Positions 25,684 through 35,422 of a stretch of DNA of 64,000 nt are shown here, one piece after another (the first letter of the stretch is position 1; every line of letters begins with the position of its first letter). The notes under the pieces were generated by a model. That model was not told where the DNA came from. It did not search any database and saw only the letters and a program-made list of their open reading frames with translations. The position numbers were made by a program, and so were the translations under genes. Source of the stretch: Methanobrevibacter sp. (GTDB taxonomy: Archaea > Methanobacteriota > Methanobacteria > Methanobacteriales > Methanobacteriaceae); contig NZ_JAFQSO010000009.1 of the NCBI RefSeq assembly GCF_017409525.1, positions 44,086 through 108,085 on the forward strand, written 5' to 3'.

Positions 25684-27450
25684 ATGGATAGTTCGTATGA
25701 TGTTTGGAATGATAAGTATTTTAAAAATTACATAACTAAAAAGGGTGTTACTGAAGGTACTGCTAATAAATATGCATTTGAGTTAAAAAAACTATGTATA
25801 GCTAATGATATTGAATTTACTGAATTTATTAAGGAATGTAAAATTAAACAATCATATGTTAAGGAAACACCAATTAATATTGATGACAGTAGTGGGGTAA
25901 TTGAATATTTCAGAGAAGAGTATGATGTAGATGAACCTAATAGTTTTATAAAAAAGGGATTAGATAATTATGTGGATTACTGCAAAGAGAAAAAAAATCA
26001 TAATAGTAACATCAATAATAGTATGTCTTGTATAAGGGGGATTTTATCTCATTATAATCTTAAATTGCCTAAATGGACACCTCTTGAAGATGATGCTGAA
26101 GAGTGGTATTTATTGGAAAAAGAAGATTTTATTTTTATTTTAAATGATTGTAGTTTAAATCATAAATCTTTAATAACTTTCATGTTATCTTCCGGTATTC
26201 GTCTTGGGGATTGTTTAAAATTTACTATTGGTGATTTTATGAAGGCTACATCAGATTTTCATGAATTTGTAGATGTTGATGATTTTATTGATAATGCTCC
26301 TCAAGATATGATGGGTTTTTGGGATTTTAAACCTAATAAAACTAAAAGACATGGTATTTTATGTAAAACATTTAATTCTCCAGAATCAAGTAATTATATT
26401 CTTCAAAATTTAAGGAGAGTGAAAAATGAGTATCTTCCTAAAAAAAATATGACTATTGTTGGGGAAAAATTAAAAATGTCAAAAAATAATGCTTTATTTG
26501 GGTCTCATCATGGGTTTTATCAAGAACCACTTTCAGTAAAAGGTATTTCTGAACAATTTAGATTAAAGAATAAGAAATTACATGAATGGCATGTTAATAA
26601 ACTTAAATGGGATATTGAGAATGGAAAATTAAGTGAGGATGATTTTGACGATAAAATTAGGGAAATACCTAAATTTCATGCACATGGTTGTAGGAAATAT
26701 TTTCAAACTATGGTCAGTAGGCATTGTGGTGATATTAGGTTATGTGCTATAATGGAAGGGCATGCTTCTCCAATTAAAACAGACCCATCATATATTAAAC
26801 ATGCAAAAGAATTTATTAAAGAAGTATATGGTGGTAAATTATTAGAATCATTAACTTTGGAAAATGTTGATGTTAAAGTAATCAATAATGAAGAATTTGA
26901 TAAACTTAATAATCAAATTGATAGGTTAAGGGAAGAATTAGCTGAAGCTCGTAATAGTATTCCTTCTATTAATAATCAATATGAGAAAAGTATTTGGAAT
27001 ATTCTTAACAAACATTATCGTTCTACTAACTTTGCATATCTTGATTATAAAGACGAAGCTGATGTATTATGTCAGTATGCATTAGAATTTGCAATTAAAG
27101 ATATTATTAATTTCAATAAAGATGATGAAAATTATCTTGAAAGATTATTTGATAAAGCTAAAGCTGTTAATGAACTATTTCCTAACAAGTTTGATGAAAC
27201 TTTACAAAAAGCAAAATCACATTACAGTAAAAATTCATCTGAATATAATTCTGAGTTAAAATCAAAAGTAAGAAAAATTTTAGTAGCTTCTTCTAAGTAT
27301 GGTTTTGTTGAAAATATTGTTAAAAATAATTATAAATTGGCTGAAAGTAATGTTGCAAAATATGTGGAGGAAAATAAAATCTCATTGGAAGATTTAGAGG
27401 ATTCAGAGCTAATTAAAGAGATATTATTTGAAGTAGTTGTTGAATCTTGA
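25684..27450 (+). CDS. Tyrosine recombinase (integrase) with long C-terminal extension
   Basis: The site-specific recombinase of the element, 588 residues. Catalytic residues are visible: Arg near 173 in SSGIRLGD, the HxxR pair in HAHGCRKYF near 333-341, the second-box histidine in GHASP near 360, and the nucleophile Tyr in PSYIKHAKEF near 370. The N-terminal part is a core-binding domain. Unusually, about 200 residues follow the tyrosine, starting with a coiled-coil-like FDKLNNQIDRLREELAEA. The ATG at 25684 has GGTGG upstream, and a TATA-like ATTTATATA lies near 25640. It begins 75 bp from the left attachment site. Confidence 0.92.
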   Translation: MDSSYDVWNDKYFKNYITKKGVTEGTANKYAFELKKLCIANDIEFTEFIKECKIKQSYVKETPINIDDSSGVIEYFREEYDVDEPNSFIKKGLDNYVDYCKEKKNHNSNINNSMSCIRGILSHYNLKLPKWTPLEDDAEEWYLLEKEDFIFILNDCSLNHKSLITFMLSSGIRLGDCLKFTIGDFMKATSDFHEFVDVDDFIDNAPQDMMGFWDFKPNKTKRHGILCKTFNSPESSNYILQNLRRVKNEYLPKKNMTIVGEKLKMSKNNALFGSHHGFYQEPLSVKGISEQFRLKNKKLHEWHVNKLKWDIENGKLSEDDFDDKIREIPKFHAHGCRKYFQTMVSRHCGDIRLCAIMEGHASPIKTDPSYIKHAKEFIKEVYGGKLLESLTLENVDVKVINNEEFDKLNNQIDRLREELAEARNSIPSINNQYEKSIWNILNKHYRSTNFAYLDYKDEADVLCQYALEFAIKDIINFNKDDENYLERLFDKAKAVNELFPNKFDETLQKAKSHYSKNSSEYNSELKSKVRKILVASSKYGFVENIVKNNYKLAESNVAKYVEENKISLEDLEDSELIKEILFEVVVES

Positions 27451-27966
27451 TTGAATTAAAATAATAGCTCGTAAAAGTACCATTTTGACAAAGAGAGTAA
27501 TATGTACCTTGTTACTCTATCTTTATCTCTTTTTAAGCCATTTCTAATGTTTTAGTTATTACCTCACCACATTACAAAATTACTGCAAATTTCAGTAGGA
27601 TTGACCGAAAAATAGCTACCTTCCGAACACTTTTATTTTTCCATTAATCGACTATAATCGCTTATTTAATCAATTAATTGCTTAATTGCTTATTTTCATA
27701 TTTTCTTGTGTGGTGCATGATAGAAATGTAAGGGCAATATTTTTTTTCATCAGCTGTTAAAAATGTTGTTTTATATATAATATTATTAATTTATTTAATT
27801 ACTACTCTACTAGCTTATTTACTTAATTAAAGACATTATAGTTGATTTTGGTTGTGGAAAATAGCTGAAGTTTTGTTGTGTTGTGGGTTGCTTTTGTGGT
27901 AATATGTTCCTGAAGTGTAGTAATGGTTGGTTTTTCAGAGGTTATTCAAAGTAAAGTAGAAGTTGT
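27451..27966. other. Noncoding gap between integrase and ATPase genes
   Basis: No gene found. The two flanking genes converge here. A short hairpin, GAGTAA/TTACTC, lies near 27506-27528 and is followed by T-rich sequence, suitable for termination. An AT-rich stretch with TTAATCAATTAATT (about 27666-27690) resembles repeats at 30990 and 35100 in the same element. The last 120 bp are strongly G/T-biased on this strand. Confidence 0.5.
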
Positions 27967-29880
27967 CTATTCGACAACTCCGACTTCTTTTAGAAATTCT
28001 TCGGCTTCTTCTTTATCTTCTTTGGTCAATTCAAATGGAATAGCTATATCCTTGCATTGTTCGGTCAGATAATAGATGTTCTGTTTTCCATCTTGGTATT
28101 CAATCGAATCGATGTATCCTTTTTTTACTAATCTGTGGATTAAGCTTTGGACATCATCTATGTTCTTGTATGCCTTATATTTGGAGTAGTGTCTTCGTAT
28201 ATCACTTATTCTAAAAAATACATTCTCTTCATGGTCGGAAGATGTTCCACCAAGTTTGTATAGCTTTAACAATCGTTTTACTACTGAATCAATTTCTGTG
28301 TAATTCAAATCAGAGAATGAGTTTACATTACTGTTATTTAAGTAATCTATTGAATCTAATACTTCAGCATAATAATCTTCTAATGGGCTGGAGTTATTTT
28401 CATCGGATTCATCAATGATTGTTAGTTCATATTTTTTGCCTTCAGCCATCAACATCTGTAGAAAGTCTGATTCATAGGGGATTAGTGCATTTTCCAAGCA
28501 TATGTCTTTCATGAATTCATTGATTTGTTCTTCAGAAGCTACAAGATATCCATTAATGTTGTTGCAATTGTAATGTGTAAGTTTACAGTATGAATCAAAT
28601 AACTCCAATACTTGCTTTAATTCTCTTTTTGGCACATCGCTGTGAATTGCATGTCTTTTGAATACATTTCCATACGGATTGATAATTGTTATGTCCATAG
28701 TTAAGCAATTAAGTAAATATAGCTGAAATTTCTTTAGTTCTTTTTCTGCTTCTTTCTTTTCTTTGACTTGTTTGGAAATTGGACAATTTATATAAATCAT
28801 ATAATCCATTACATCTTCATCTTTACTCCCATGTGGTGTGCCACTAATGGTTCTACTTTCAAGCTGTGAATCTCCTTCTGTGAATTGGTTTTTTGTACTT
28901 GAATATGCTCCTCCTATGCTATCACATTTTAATTTTAGTTGTTTATTTGTATATTTGCCTTCATCTGATTTGTCTGATAAATCTCTCACATACTCTCCTT
29001 CAGTAATCAAAACTTTTAAGATATTCAATAAGTCTTCCATTTCCTTAAATGCACTTTTTTTACCTAAATCACCAAAATTTAATATCATACGGTCAAAATA
29101 ATATTCATTTAGTTCAGCATATCTTGTAAAACTTGATTTTGTTATATTATTGATATTGTAAATGTATTGCTTCGGCACGATAATACCCAACAATATTTCA
29201 TCTGCAAGGGATTTTCCTTCTCCAGATTTTGCTATTGTTTCAAGTATGACACTCCATTCTCCTTTCATTATTTTAAAAACTGCTAATAGCTTTCTTATTG
29301 TATCGGTATGTTTTCCAACATATAATTTATCCAGTTCATTATCTAAGTATTTTACAAATCCCTTCTCTTGTAGTTTCTTTTCTACCTTTTTGGCTCTTTC
29401 TCGCCCAAAGTCAGTTATTTTTGGGTTTCTTCGTTTTTCTATTTCTTCTTCTATTGCATATTCATGCGCATTAGATTGTTTCTTTTGCTCTTCTTCATAT
29501 ACACTAAAAGTCTTATTTACTTGTGAGAAATTGTCTTCGTTCATTAAGTCTACTGCGATGGCTGATAATAATGGTTCAATATCGGTTGTGTTACCTATCT
29601 TGCTCCAGTATTCTTCAAGCTTTTTAGTTCTACTGTCTTTCTCTTCAGTAATTGATTCTTTACATGTGTATGCTGAAGATAAGTAATTGAATGTGTAATT
29701 ATCGTATCTGCCTAATGAATAGCTGTATTTTTTATCAGTCCTACCTATTTTAAGAGAGGTATCTTTCTCCAATGGACATATTAGTCCATCTGTTGTGTAT
29801 TTGTATCCTTTTTCTGCTAACTTTTGAGAGCATTTGTATATACTGTCTATTTGCTCATTATCTGCTTTGTTTGTGGTCAT
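27967..29880 (-). CDS. Replication-type ATPase/helicase-like protein of the element
   Basis: A 637-residue protein. A P-loop AKSGEGKS with following LADEILLG lies near residues 217-230; downstream, YFDRMILNFGDLG contains a Walker B-like stretch, and ESDFLQMLMAEGKKYELTII lies further on. A C-terminal winged-helix region is suggested by FRISDIRRHYSKYKAYKN and LIHRLVKKGYIDSIEY near 560-610. The layout resembles plasmid and provirus primase-helicase or replication-initiator proteins, but I cannot place it in a named family. It is the only candidate replication protein in the element. The ATG at 29880 has GGAGAA upstream. Confidence 0.55.
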   Translation of the reverse strand: MTTNKADNEQIDSIYKCSQKLAEKGYKYTTDGLICPLEKDTSLKIGRTDKKYSYSLGRYDNYTFNYLSSAYTCKESITEEKDSRTKKLEEYWSKIGNTTDIEPLLSAIAVDLMNEDNFSQVNKTFSVYEEEQKKQSNAHEYAIEEEIEKRRNPKITDFGRERAKKVEKKLQEKGFVKYLDNELDKLYVGKHTDTIRKLLAVFKIMKGEWSVILETIAKSGEGKSLADEILLGIIVPKQYIYNINNITKSSFTRYAELNEYYFDRMILNFGDLGKKSAFKEMEDLLNILKVLITEGEYVRDLSDKSDEGKYTNKQLKLKCDSIGGAYSSTKNQFTEGDSQLESRTISGTPHGSKDEDVMDYMIYINCPISKQVKEKKEAEKELKKFQLYLLNCLTMDITIINPYGNVFKRHAIHSDVPKRELKQVLELFDSYCKLTHYNCNNINGYLVASEEQINEFMKDICLENALIPYESDFLQMLMAEGKKYELTIIDESDENNSSPLEDYYAEVLDSIDYLNNSNVNSFSDLNYTEIDSVVKRLLKLYKLGGTSSDHEENVFFRISDIRRHYSKYKAYKNIDDVQSLIHRLVKKGYIDSIEYQDGKQNIYYLTEQCKDIAIPFELTKEDKEEAEEFLKEVGVVE

Positions 29881-30082
29881 GATATGTTCTCCTTTTGATT
29901 ATTACTTAATTTATTAAGTAATTCAATAAATTGCTAATTTAATAGCTTACTGATTCATCAACGGGGTGCTAAAAAAAAGAGTATTGTAAGTGCAGAGAAT
30001 ATTTAAATAATTCAGAAAGAATACAATTAATTATCATTCTAATTGTTGTTTTCTGTGTGTGTCTCTGCATGGATTACAACAC

Positions 30083-30475
30083 TTATATGTTGTTCTTTTT
30101 TTTGGATAACTCTTCGATTCGCTCATCAATATCTCTACAAATCTTATTTGCTGTTTCTCTTGTTTTTTCAGTTACATAAACTGTATCGTACTCATTTTGA
30201 TGGATATTTGCATCAAAAAAACCTTTATCGAGTATAAAATCATATTTTTGATATATTTCATTTACTTTATGGTAGTAAGGGCTTGAAAATTTTAATGATT
30301 GTAATGTGTACATTTTTATGTTTGATTGTAAACAATCGTATTTATAATTCAAACCATCAATTGTTGGAATTACGACATATACATTATCAGTCTTTTTTAG
30401 TTTTTCCCATGCTTCTTTTTTCTCGCATTCTTCCATCATATCTATTCTTTCATCAATATGTGCTGGTATATTCAT
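30083..30475 (-). CDS. Hypothetical protein coupled to the ribbon-helix-helix gene
   Basis: A 130-residue soluble protein of unknown family, with an ATGA overlap with the preceding RHH gene showing translational coupling. Charged helices at both ends (HIDERIDMMEECEKKEAWEKL and ETANKICRDIDERIEELSKKK) flank a mixed middle with VYVVIPTIDGLNYKYDCL. The order of small RHH gene followed by an overlapping gene is typical of toxin-antitoxin or copy-control pairs, but no toxin motif is seen. Confidence 0.5.
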   Translation of the reverse strand: MNIPAHIDERIDMMEECEKKEAWEKLKKTDNVYVVIPTIDGLNYKYDCLQSNIKMYTLQSLKFSSPYYHKVNEIYQKYDFILDKGFFDANIHQNEYDTVYVTEKTRETANKICRDIDERIEELSKKKNNI

Positions 30476-30645
30476 TCAAAATCACCTTCGTTTTCAAAAT
30501 GTTGTTCGTATAAAGTTGCTAATGCCAATCTCATAACACTTGTTGTGTTTAATAGAAGCTTCTCTTCTAATTCTTCAAGCATATCTTCCATTCTTTCATC
30601 AGTCCTGATACTTATTGATTTTTTATAGATAGTTTCAGTTACCAT
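30472..30645 (-). CDS. Ribbon-helix-helix (CopG/Arc-like) DNA-binding protein
   Basis: A 57-residue protein. The start TIYKKSISIRTDERMEDMLEELEEK gives a beta-strand of alternating residues followed by the first helix, and NTTSVMRLALATLYEQH forms the second: the classic RHH pattern. It probably binds its own promoter region, where AGTATTGCAGTATTAC (about 30665-30680) offers a symmetrical site just upstream of its start. It is translationally coupled to the next gene, and would act as copy-number regulator or antitoxin of the element. Confidence 0.7.
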   Translation of the reverse strand: MVTETIYKKSISIRTDERMEDMLEELEEKLLLNTTSVMRLALATLYEQHFENEGDFE

Positions 30646-31089
30646 ATTTGTTACCTTTTTTAATAGTATTGCAGTATTACATGGGTCATTTTAAAGATTC
30701 TCTGATGAGTTTCATTATCACCATGTGCCACTACAATCTACATAATACATACTTTTCTAATATATATAAAGACAGAAATGGTTGTTGTATTACACTTTAA
30801 AACCTTTTTAATCTGTAAGACATCTAAAGAGAGTTATTTCTATCAAAAATAGCTGGTCAAAGGGTTTGGAATTGTTTTTTTCTGAGTGCTTATTTTGGGC
30901 TTTTTCTTTTGGCTTTCTGTTGTAGGTGGTCTTGAATTTTCATTTAGTCTGTGCCAATAGTTGTTGATGTGGTGCTTCAGCAATTAATTAATTACTTAAT
31001 CAATTACTTGTGCAGTTGCTGTGGTAGTGTGGTGTTGATAGCTTTGTCAGTTGTGGTTGTAGTGTTGGTGCTGATGAAACTAGCTATGA

Positions 31090-31635
31090 TTTTTACACTT
31101 GAACTGTAACTAACCACCATTTTAAACTTTATTGTAATTGCTCAGTTTTATCTAAACTCATTAGATAGCAAGTAATTTGGTTATTGGATAAAAAGTAAAT
31201 ACACTTCAAGTGTAAAAATTTAACTCGTTGCATATGGGAGTGTGTGGTTAATACTATGTTGTATGGTCTTCTATGGTTGAATAAACTGATTATTTTAAGT
31301 TAAATTTTACACTTGAAATAACACTTCTAAGGGCTTTTTGAGGGGGTAAAAGTAAATTTTTGGTTGGACATTTATATGTGCTGTGAAAGATACCTAAGTT
31401 TAGTAACACTATATGAAATGATAAAAGAAGTGATTAATTATTTACCTAGTTGGGCAATTAACTATTAAAATAATTAGTTGTATGTTGTATATGGTGGGGG
31501 TAAAAATAGCTATGATTTTTGGTCGGTTGCTCCGATTAAGAAATAAAGCTCAAATTCGGCTCTGTTTCGTTCCGAAAAAAACTCCAAATAGAGCTTCTTT
31601 TCCACCCAAAAAATTAGATATTTGCAAGTGTAAAA
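31090..31635. repeat. Iteron-like repeats, core TTTTACACTTGAA
   Basis: Copies: 31091-31103 (+), 31205-31217 (reverse), 31305-31317 (+) and 31622-31635 (reverse, ending TTGCAA rather than TTGAA). A degenerate TATTACACTTTAA lies at about 30788-30800. The copies differ in orientation and are not evenly spaced. Repeats of this kind commonly bind plasmid initiator proteins, here presumably the ATPase at 27967-29880 or the RHH protein. Confidence 0.6.
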
Positions 31636-31750
31636 TATGTTTACTAACATGTTTTTTTATAGCAATAAAGTCAGTTCAATAGTTATGGAAATAATGATGA
31701 TTTTTATGTTAATGTTTTTAGTTGTGATAGTAGCAGTACCAAGTGGTGCA

Positions 31751-31792
31751 GGCAATGGATCGTGTGCAACTTCGTTGCACACGACCATTGCC
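31751..31792. repeat. Long GC-rich hairpin in the element
   Basis: GGCAATGG, a short bulge, then CGTGTGCAAC pair with GTTGCACACG and CCATTGCC around a 3-base TTC loop. Eighteen base pairs are interrupted only by AT against A. It is far more GC-rich than its surroundings. No T-run follows, so it is not a standard terminator; a replication or recombination structure or a structured RNA is possible. Confidence 0.7.
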
Positions 31793-32037
31793 ATTAGGTG
31801 AATATGAACTTAATTTATGGTGGGGATTTTAACAGTTTCTAAAAATAGCTGATGATTGCAATAATAGTATGTGTGATTGTTATTTTCAATACCATCAACA
31901 CTAACTATGGTCTATTTGAGTATAAGTTTAATATTATTGCATCACCTACAAACCACCAACAATTCTTCATGCTGAATGTAGATGCATCAGTAAATAATTA
32001 AGTAAGTAATTATATAATTATTTAACAAGTCATGTGA

Positions 32038-34989
32038 ATGAGTTTTGGTAGTATGGTGAATGCTGTTTTAAATCAAGAGAATATAGAGAAAAGTAGAGCG
32101 ATAATCTCTGAGTTGGTTGCTAAGTTTGAAAGCAATAAAGACATATATCTATCTAAAGATTACAAAGAAGAAGATATAAAAGTTGAATTTATAAGTCCGA
32201 TGTTTAAAGCTTTAGGTTGGGATATTGATAATGTAAGTGGCAATGCACCACAATTTAAAGAAGTGATATTTGAAGAATCAATAGCTGTAGGTAATAAAAC
32301 AAAAAATCCTGATTATACTTTTCAAATAGGTGGTCAAAAAATTTTCTTTTTAGAAGCAAAAGCTCCTCACAGGGATTTAGACCATGACAGAAGTCCAGCT
32401 TATCAAGTAAGAAGGTATGGTTGGTCTGCAAAACTTGATTTATGTGTATTAACTGATTTTGAAGAATTTGCAATATATGAAACCAATACAAAACCAAATA
32501 AAAATCAATCTGCAAGTATAGGTCGAGTAAAATACTATAAATACTCAGAGTATGCTGATAACTGGGAAGAAATTTACAGTATATTTAGTAAAGAAGCTGT
32601 ATTAAAAGGTTTATTCGATAAATTTGTTGATGGTACTGAAGGTGTTAAAAAAGGAACATCGGAAGTCGACCATGAATTTTTAAAAGAAATCAATCGTTGG
32701 AGAGAATTATTAGCCAGAAATATAGCTTTAAGAAACGAAAATATATCTATTGAAGGTTTAAATTATGCAGTACAATTAACTATTGACCGTATATTATTTT
32801 TTAGAATGGCAGAAGATAGAGGTATTGAAAAATACAAAACTCTATATAATTTAGCTGATGAAGATAATATTTACGAAAAGTTAATGTCTGTTTTTAAAAT
32901 AGCTGATGCAAAATATAATAGTGGATTATTTTGCTTAACAGCTGACCCATCTAAACATTTAAACAGAGATACAGTAACAGAAGATTTAATAATTGATGAT
33001 AAGGTCTTTAAAGAAATATTTAAAAATTTATACTATCCTGAAAGTCCTTATGAGTTTAGTGTAATTTCCCCCGAAATATTGGGTATTGTTTATGAACAGT
33101 TTTTAGGAAGTACAATAACATTAACTGATGGACATCGTGCAAGAATTGAACAAAAACCTGCTGTAAGAAAAGCTGGAGGTGTATTCTATACACCACAGCA
33201 TATTGTTAAGGATATTGTTGAAAATACAGTTGGTAAAGTAATTAAAAATAAATCTCTAAAGCAAATAGAGAATATAAAAATCATAGACATCGCTTGTGGT
33301 TCAGGAAGCTTTATTCTCGGTGCTTATAAATTCTTATTAGACCATTACTTAAATGAATACTTAAATATGAAGAGACCACCTGCAAATACTATATATCAAG
33401 GTAAAGATGGACAATGGAGACTAACAATATCTGAAAAAAAGAGAATACTAAAAAATAATATTTATGGTGTCGATATCGATTTTTTAGCTGTAGAAGTATC
33501 TAAATTAACATTATTATTACAAGTCTTAGAAGACCAAAATAAAGATGTTGTAGAACAGCAACAAAAGTTATTCCATGAAAGAGTATTGCCTGACTTAAGT
33601 GAAAATGTTAAAAATGGGAATACTATCATAGAAACTGATTATATTACTTCAAATATGGATATTGGAGAGTTAAATAGGATTAAACCTTTTAATTATGCAG
33701 ATGAATTTCCAAAAGTATTTGAAAACAATGGTTTTGATGTAATTGTAACCAACCCGCCATATGTTCGCCAAGAACTGTTGTCCGACAATGAAAAGAACTA
33801 TTTTGAAACTCATTATCAAGTTTATGAAAGAAGTGCTGATTATTATGTTTATTTTTATGAACGAGCTTTTGATATTCTAAAAGATAATGGATATTTTGGT
33901 TTAATATGTAGTAATAAATTTACTAAAGCAAAATATGGTAAAAAGCTACGAAAATTAATTTTAGACTATAAACTAAATTATTATATAGATTATGAGGGAG
34001 TATCTATTTTTAGAGATGTTGCAATTGTGCCATCAGTTATGGTAATGCAAAAGAGTAAACCTAATAATAATAGAATATTTGTCAATAAAGACTTTTATTT
34101 ACCTCAATCAAGTTTTACAGATGATATATGGAGTTTTGAGTCACCTGATGAATTTGATTTAAAAGAAAAGCTATTTTCTACTGGAAATCCTCTTGGAAAA
34201 TTAGATGTTGCAATTAATAGTGGTATTAAAACTGGATATAATACTGCTTTTGTTATTAAAGAAGATGTTAAAAATGAGTTATTGGCTAAAGACATAAATA
34301 ATGGAGAAATAATCAAACCTTTATTAAGGGGAAGAGATATAAAAAAATGGCAAATGTCTGATAATCATTATATAATTTTTACTCCTATTGGAGTTAATAT
34401 TAAAGATTATCCTTATATTAAAGAGCATTTAGATAACTATAGGAAAAGATTAAAATCTCGTTCTGATATGGGTAATCATTATTGGGAGTTTAGGCAATGT
34501 GCATATTATGACAATATCTTCTCTGAAAAACTTGTTTGGGCTGAAATATCTCCTGAACCTGCATTTTGTGTTGATTTAGATAATCATGTAGTTTTAAACT
34601 CTGCTTATTTATTAAACTCCTATGATGATAATTATCCGTTATATTATTTAGCAGGCTTATTAAATTCAAATGTTACAAAATGGATATTTAAAAGAATTAG
34701 TCCTCACATATTAGCTGAAAGATTAAGGTTTACAAAGCAATATGTATCTAAAATACCTATCGTCGATGCTGATATGAAGGATAAAAATAGGATTATTCAA
34801 TTATCTAAAGATATTATTAGTTATTATAATTCTTTTAACTCTTTAGACTCTACTCCTGCTCAAAAGAAGATATTGGACACACAAATTAAAGTTACTGAAG
34901 AAGAATTAAATAATATCATTTATCGTATCTATGGATTATCTGATGAAGAAATAGCTATTATTGATGGCAGTTATCATGAGGGGTTATAG
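32038..34989 (+). CDS. Type IIG restriction-modification enzyme (Eco57I/TaqII-like fusion)
   Basis: A 983-residue single-chain enzyme. The N-terminal nuclease domain has a PD-(D/E)xK pattern: PDY near residue 91 and FLEAKAP near 105. The N6-adenine methyltransferase domain follows, with motif X region GGVFYTPQHIVKDIV, motif I IDIACGSGSF near 415-424 and motif IV NPPY near 571. The C-terminal third contains a TaqI-like specificity domain (LLRGRDIKKW, then YLAGLLNSNVTKWIF). It cuts and methylates the same asymmetric site and needs no separate subunit. An alternative start is the ATG at 32053. Solitary, consistent with a selfish or defence gene on the element. Confidence 0.9.
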   Translation: MSFGSMVNAVLNQENIEKSRAIISELVAKFESNKDIYLSKDYKEEDIKVEFISPMFKALGWDIDNVSGNAPQFKEVIFEESIAVGNKTKNPDYTFQIGGQKIFFLEAKAPHRDLDHDRSPAYQVRRYGWSAKLDLCVLTDFEEFAIYETNTKPNKNQSASIGRVKYYKYSEYADNWEEIYSIFSKEAVLKGLFDKFVDGTEGVKKGTSEVDHEFLKEINRWRELLARNIALRNENISIEGLNYAVQLTIDRILFFRMAEDRGIEKYKTLYNLADEDNIYEKLMSVFKIADAKYNSGLFCLTADPSKHLNRDTVTEDLIIDDKVFKEIFKNLYYPESPYEFSVISPEILGIVYEQFLGSTITLTDGHRARIEQKPAVRKAGGVFYTPQHIVKDIVENTVGKVIKNKSLKQIENIKIIDIACGSGSFILGAYKFLLDHYLNEYLNMKRPPANTIYQGKDGQWRLTISEKKRILKNNIYGVDIDFLAVEVSKLTLLLQVLEDQNKDVVEQQQKLFHERVLPDLSENVKNGNTIIETDYITSNMDIGELNRIKPFNYADEFPKVFENNGFDVIVTNPPYVRQELLSDNEKNYFETHYQVYERSADYYVYFYERAFDILKDNGYFGLICSNKFTKAKYGKKLRKLILDYKLNYYIDYEGVSIFRDVAIVPSVMVMQKSKPNNNRIFVNKDFYLPQSSFTDDIWSFESPDEFDLKEKLFSTGNPLGKLDVAINSGIKTGYNTAFVIKEDVKNELLAKDINNGEIIKPLLRGRDIKKWQMSDNHYIIFTPIGVNIKDYPYIKEHLDNYRKRLKSRSDMGNHYWEFRQCAYYDNIFSEKLVWAEISPEPAFCVDLDNHVVLNSAYLLNSYDDNYPLYYLAGLLNSNVTKWIFKRISPHILAERLRFTKQYVSKIPIVDADMKDKNRIIQLSKDIISYYNSFNSLDSTPAQKKILDTQIKVTEEELNNIIYRIYGLSDEEIAIIDGSYHEGL

Positions 34990-35130
34990 GTTTAAGTAAC
35001 ATGGGTCATGTTGCTTCCAATATTGTTTAAAACTTGTAATTTTACAAACTGACATCAATAATTACCTAGATTCATATGTAAAGACTTAAATAATTAGTTA
35101 ATCAATTAATTAAATAACTAGGTGTTTATT

Positions 35131-35280
35131 ATGGCAATTTTAACTATTGAAGTATTAAAGAAATTAATCGAAAACATACCAAATGACTATACTGTGGAAT
35201 ATGATAAGGAGGTTACCATTGTTCCGATAGAAGATAAGGTTGAGATTGATATTGGTGGGAAAAGGATTATTTTTAAATAG
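35131..35280 (+). CDS. 49-residue hypothetical protein near the right end of the element
   Basis: A small acidic protein, beginning MAILTIEVLKKLIENIPNDY and ending in GGKRIIFK. The layout, an amphipathic helix followed by beta strands with YTVEYD, resembles short proteins common in phages and plasmids. AGGTG lies 9-13 bases before the ATG. Function unknown. It is 180 bp from the right attachment site; the gap to it is AT-rich and empty. Confidence 0.55.
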   Translation: MAILTIEVLKKLIENIPNDYTVEYDKEVTIVPIEDKVEIDIGGKRIIFK

Positions 35281-35422
35281 CTAATTTTTATTATTTTTAC
35301 TTATTTATCATGTCATTAACTTAATTTTTTTTATAATTTATTTATTATTCTTATTCTTATTAAAATAATAATTTTATTGCGTGTTTTTTTATATAATTTG
35401 ATTTAATGCCGTATTATTTTTA

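Larger units (their letters stand above)
30646..32037. other. 1.4-kb noncoding centre of the element (candidate replication origin)
   Basis: No convincing gene; the 66-codon frame at 31482-31682 shows no family features. The region holds four copies of a TTTTACACTTGAA-like repeat, a GC-rich hairpin, several repeats of AAAATAGCT, and TTAATCAATTA stretches. It also contains G/T-biased runs around 30890-31080. Together with the neighbouring replication-type ATPase and RHH genes, this is the natural place for an origin of replication or partition site. The promoter of the restriction-modification gene must lie at its right end. Confidence 0.5.

Noticed and set aside
28838..29686. Long frames on the strand opposite the element ATPase
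   Set aside because: Both are shadows of the minus-strand gene, with Phe/Ser/Leu-rich translations and no domains.
31482..31682. 66-codon frame in the element's noncoding centre
   Set aside because: It overlaps an iteron-like repeat and has no recognisable domain. A G-rich stretch upstream of an internal start is its only support.
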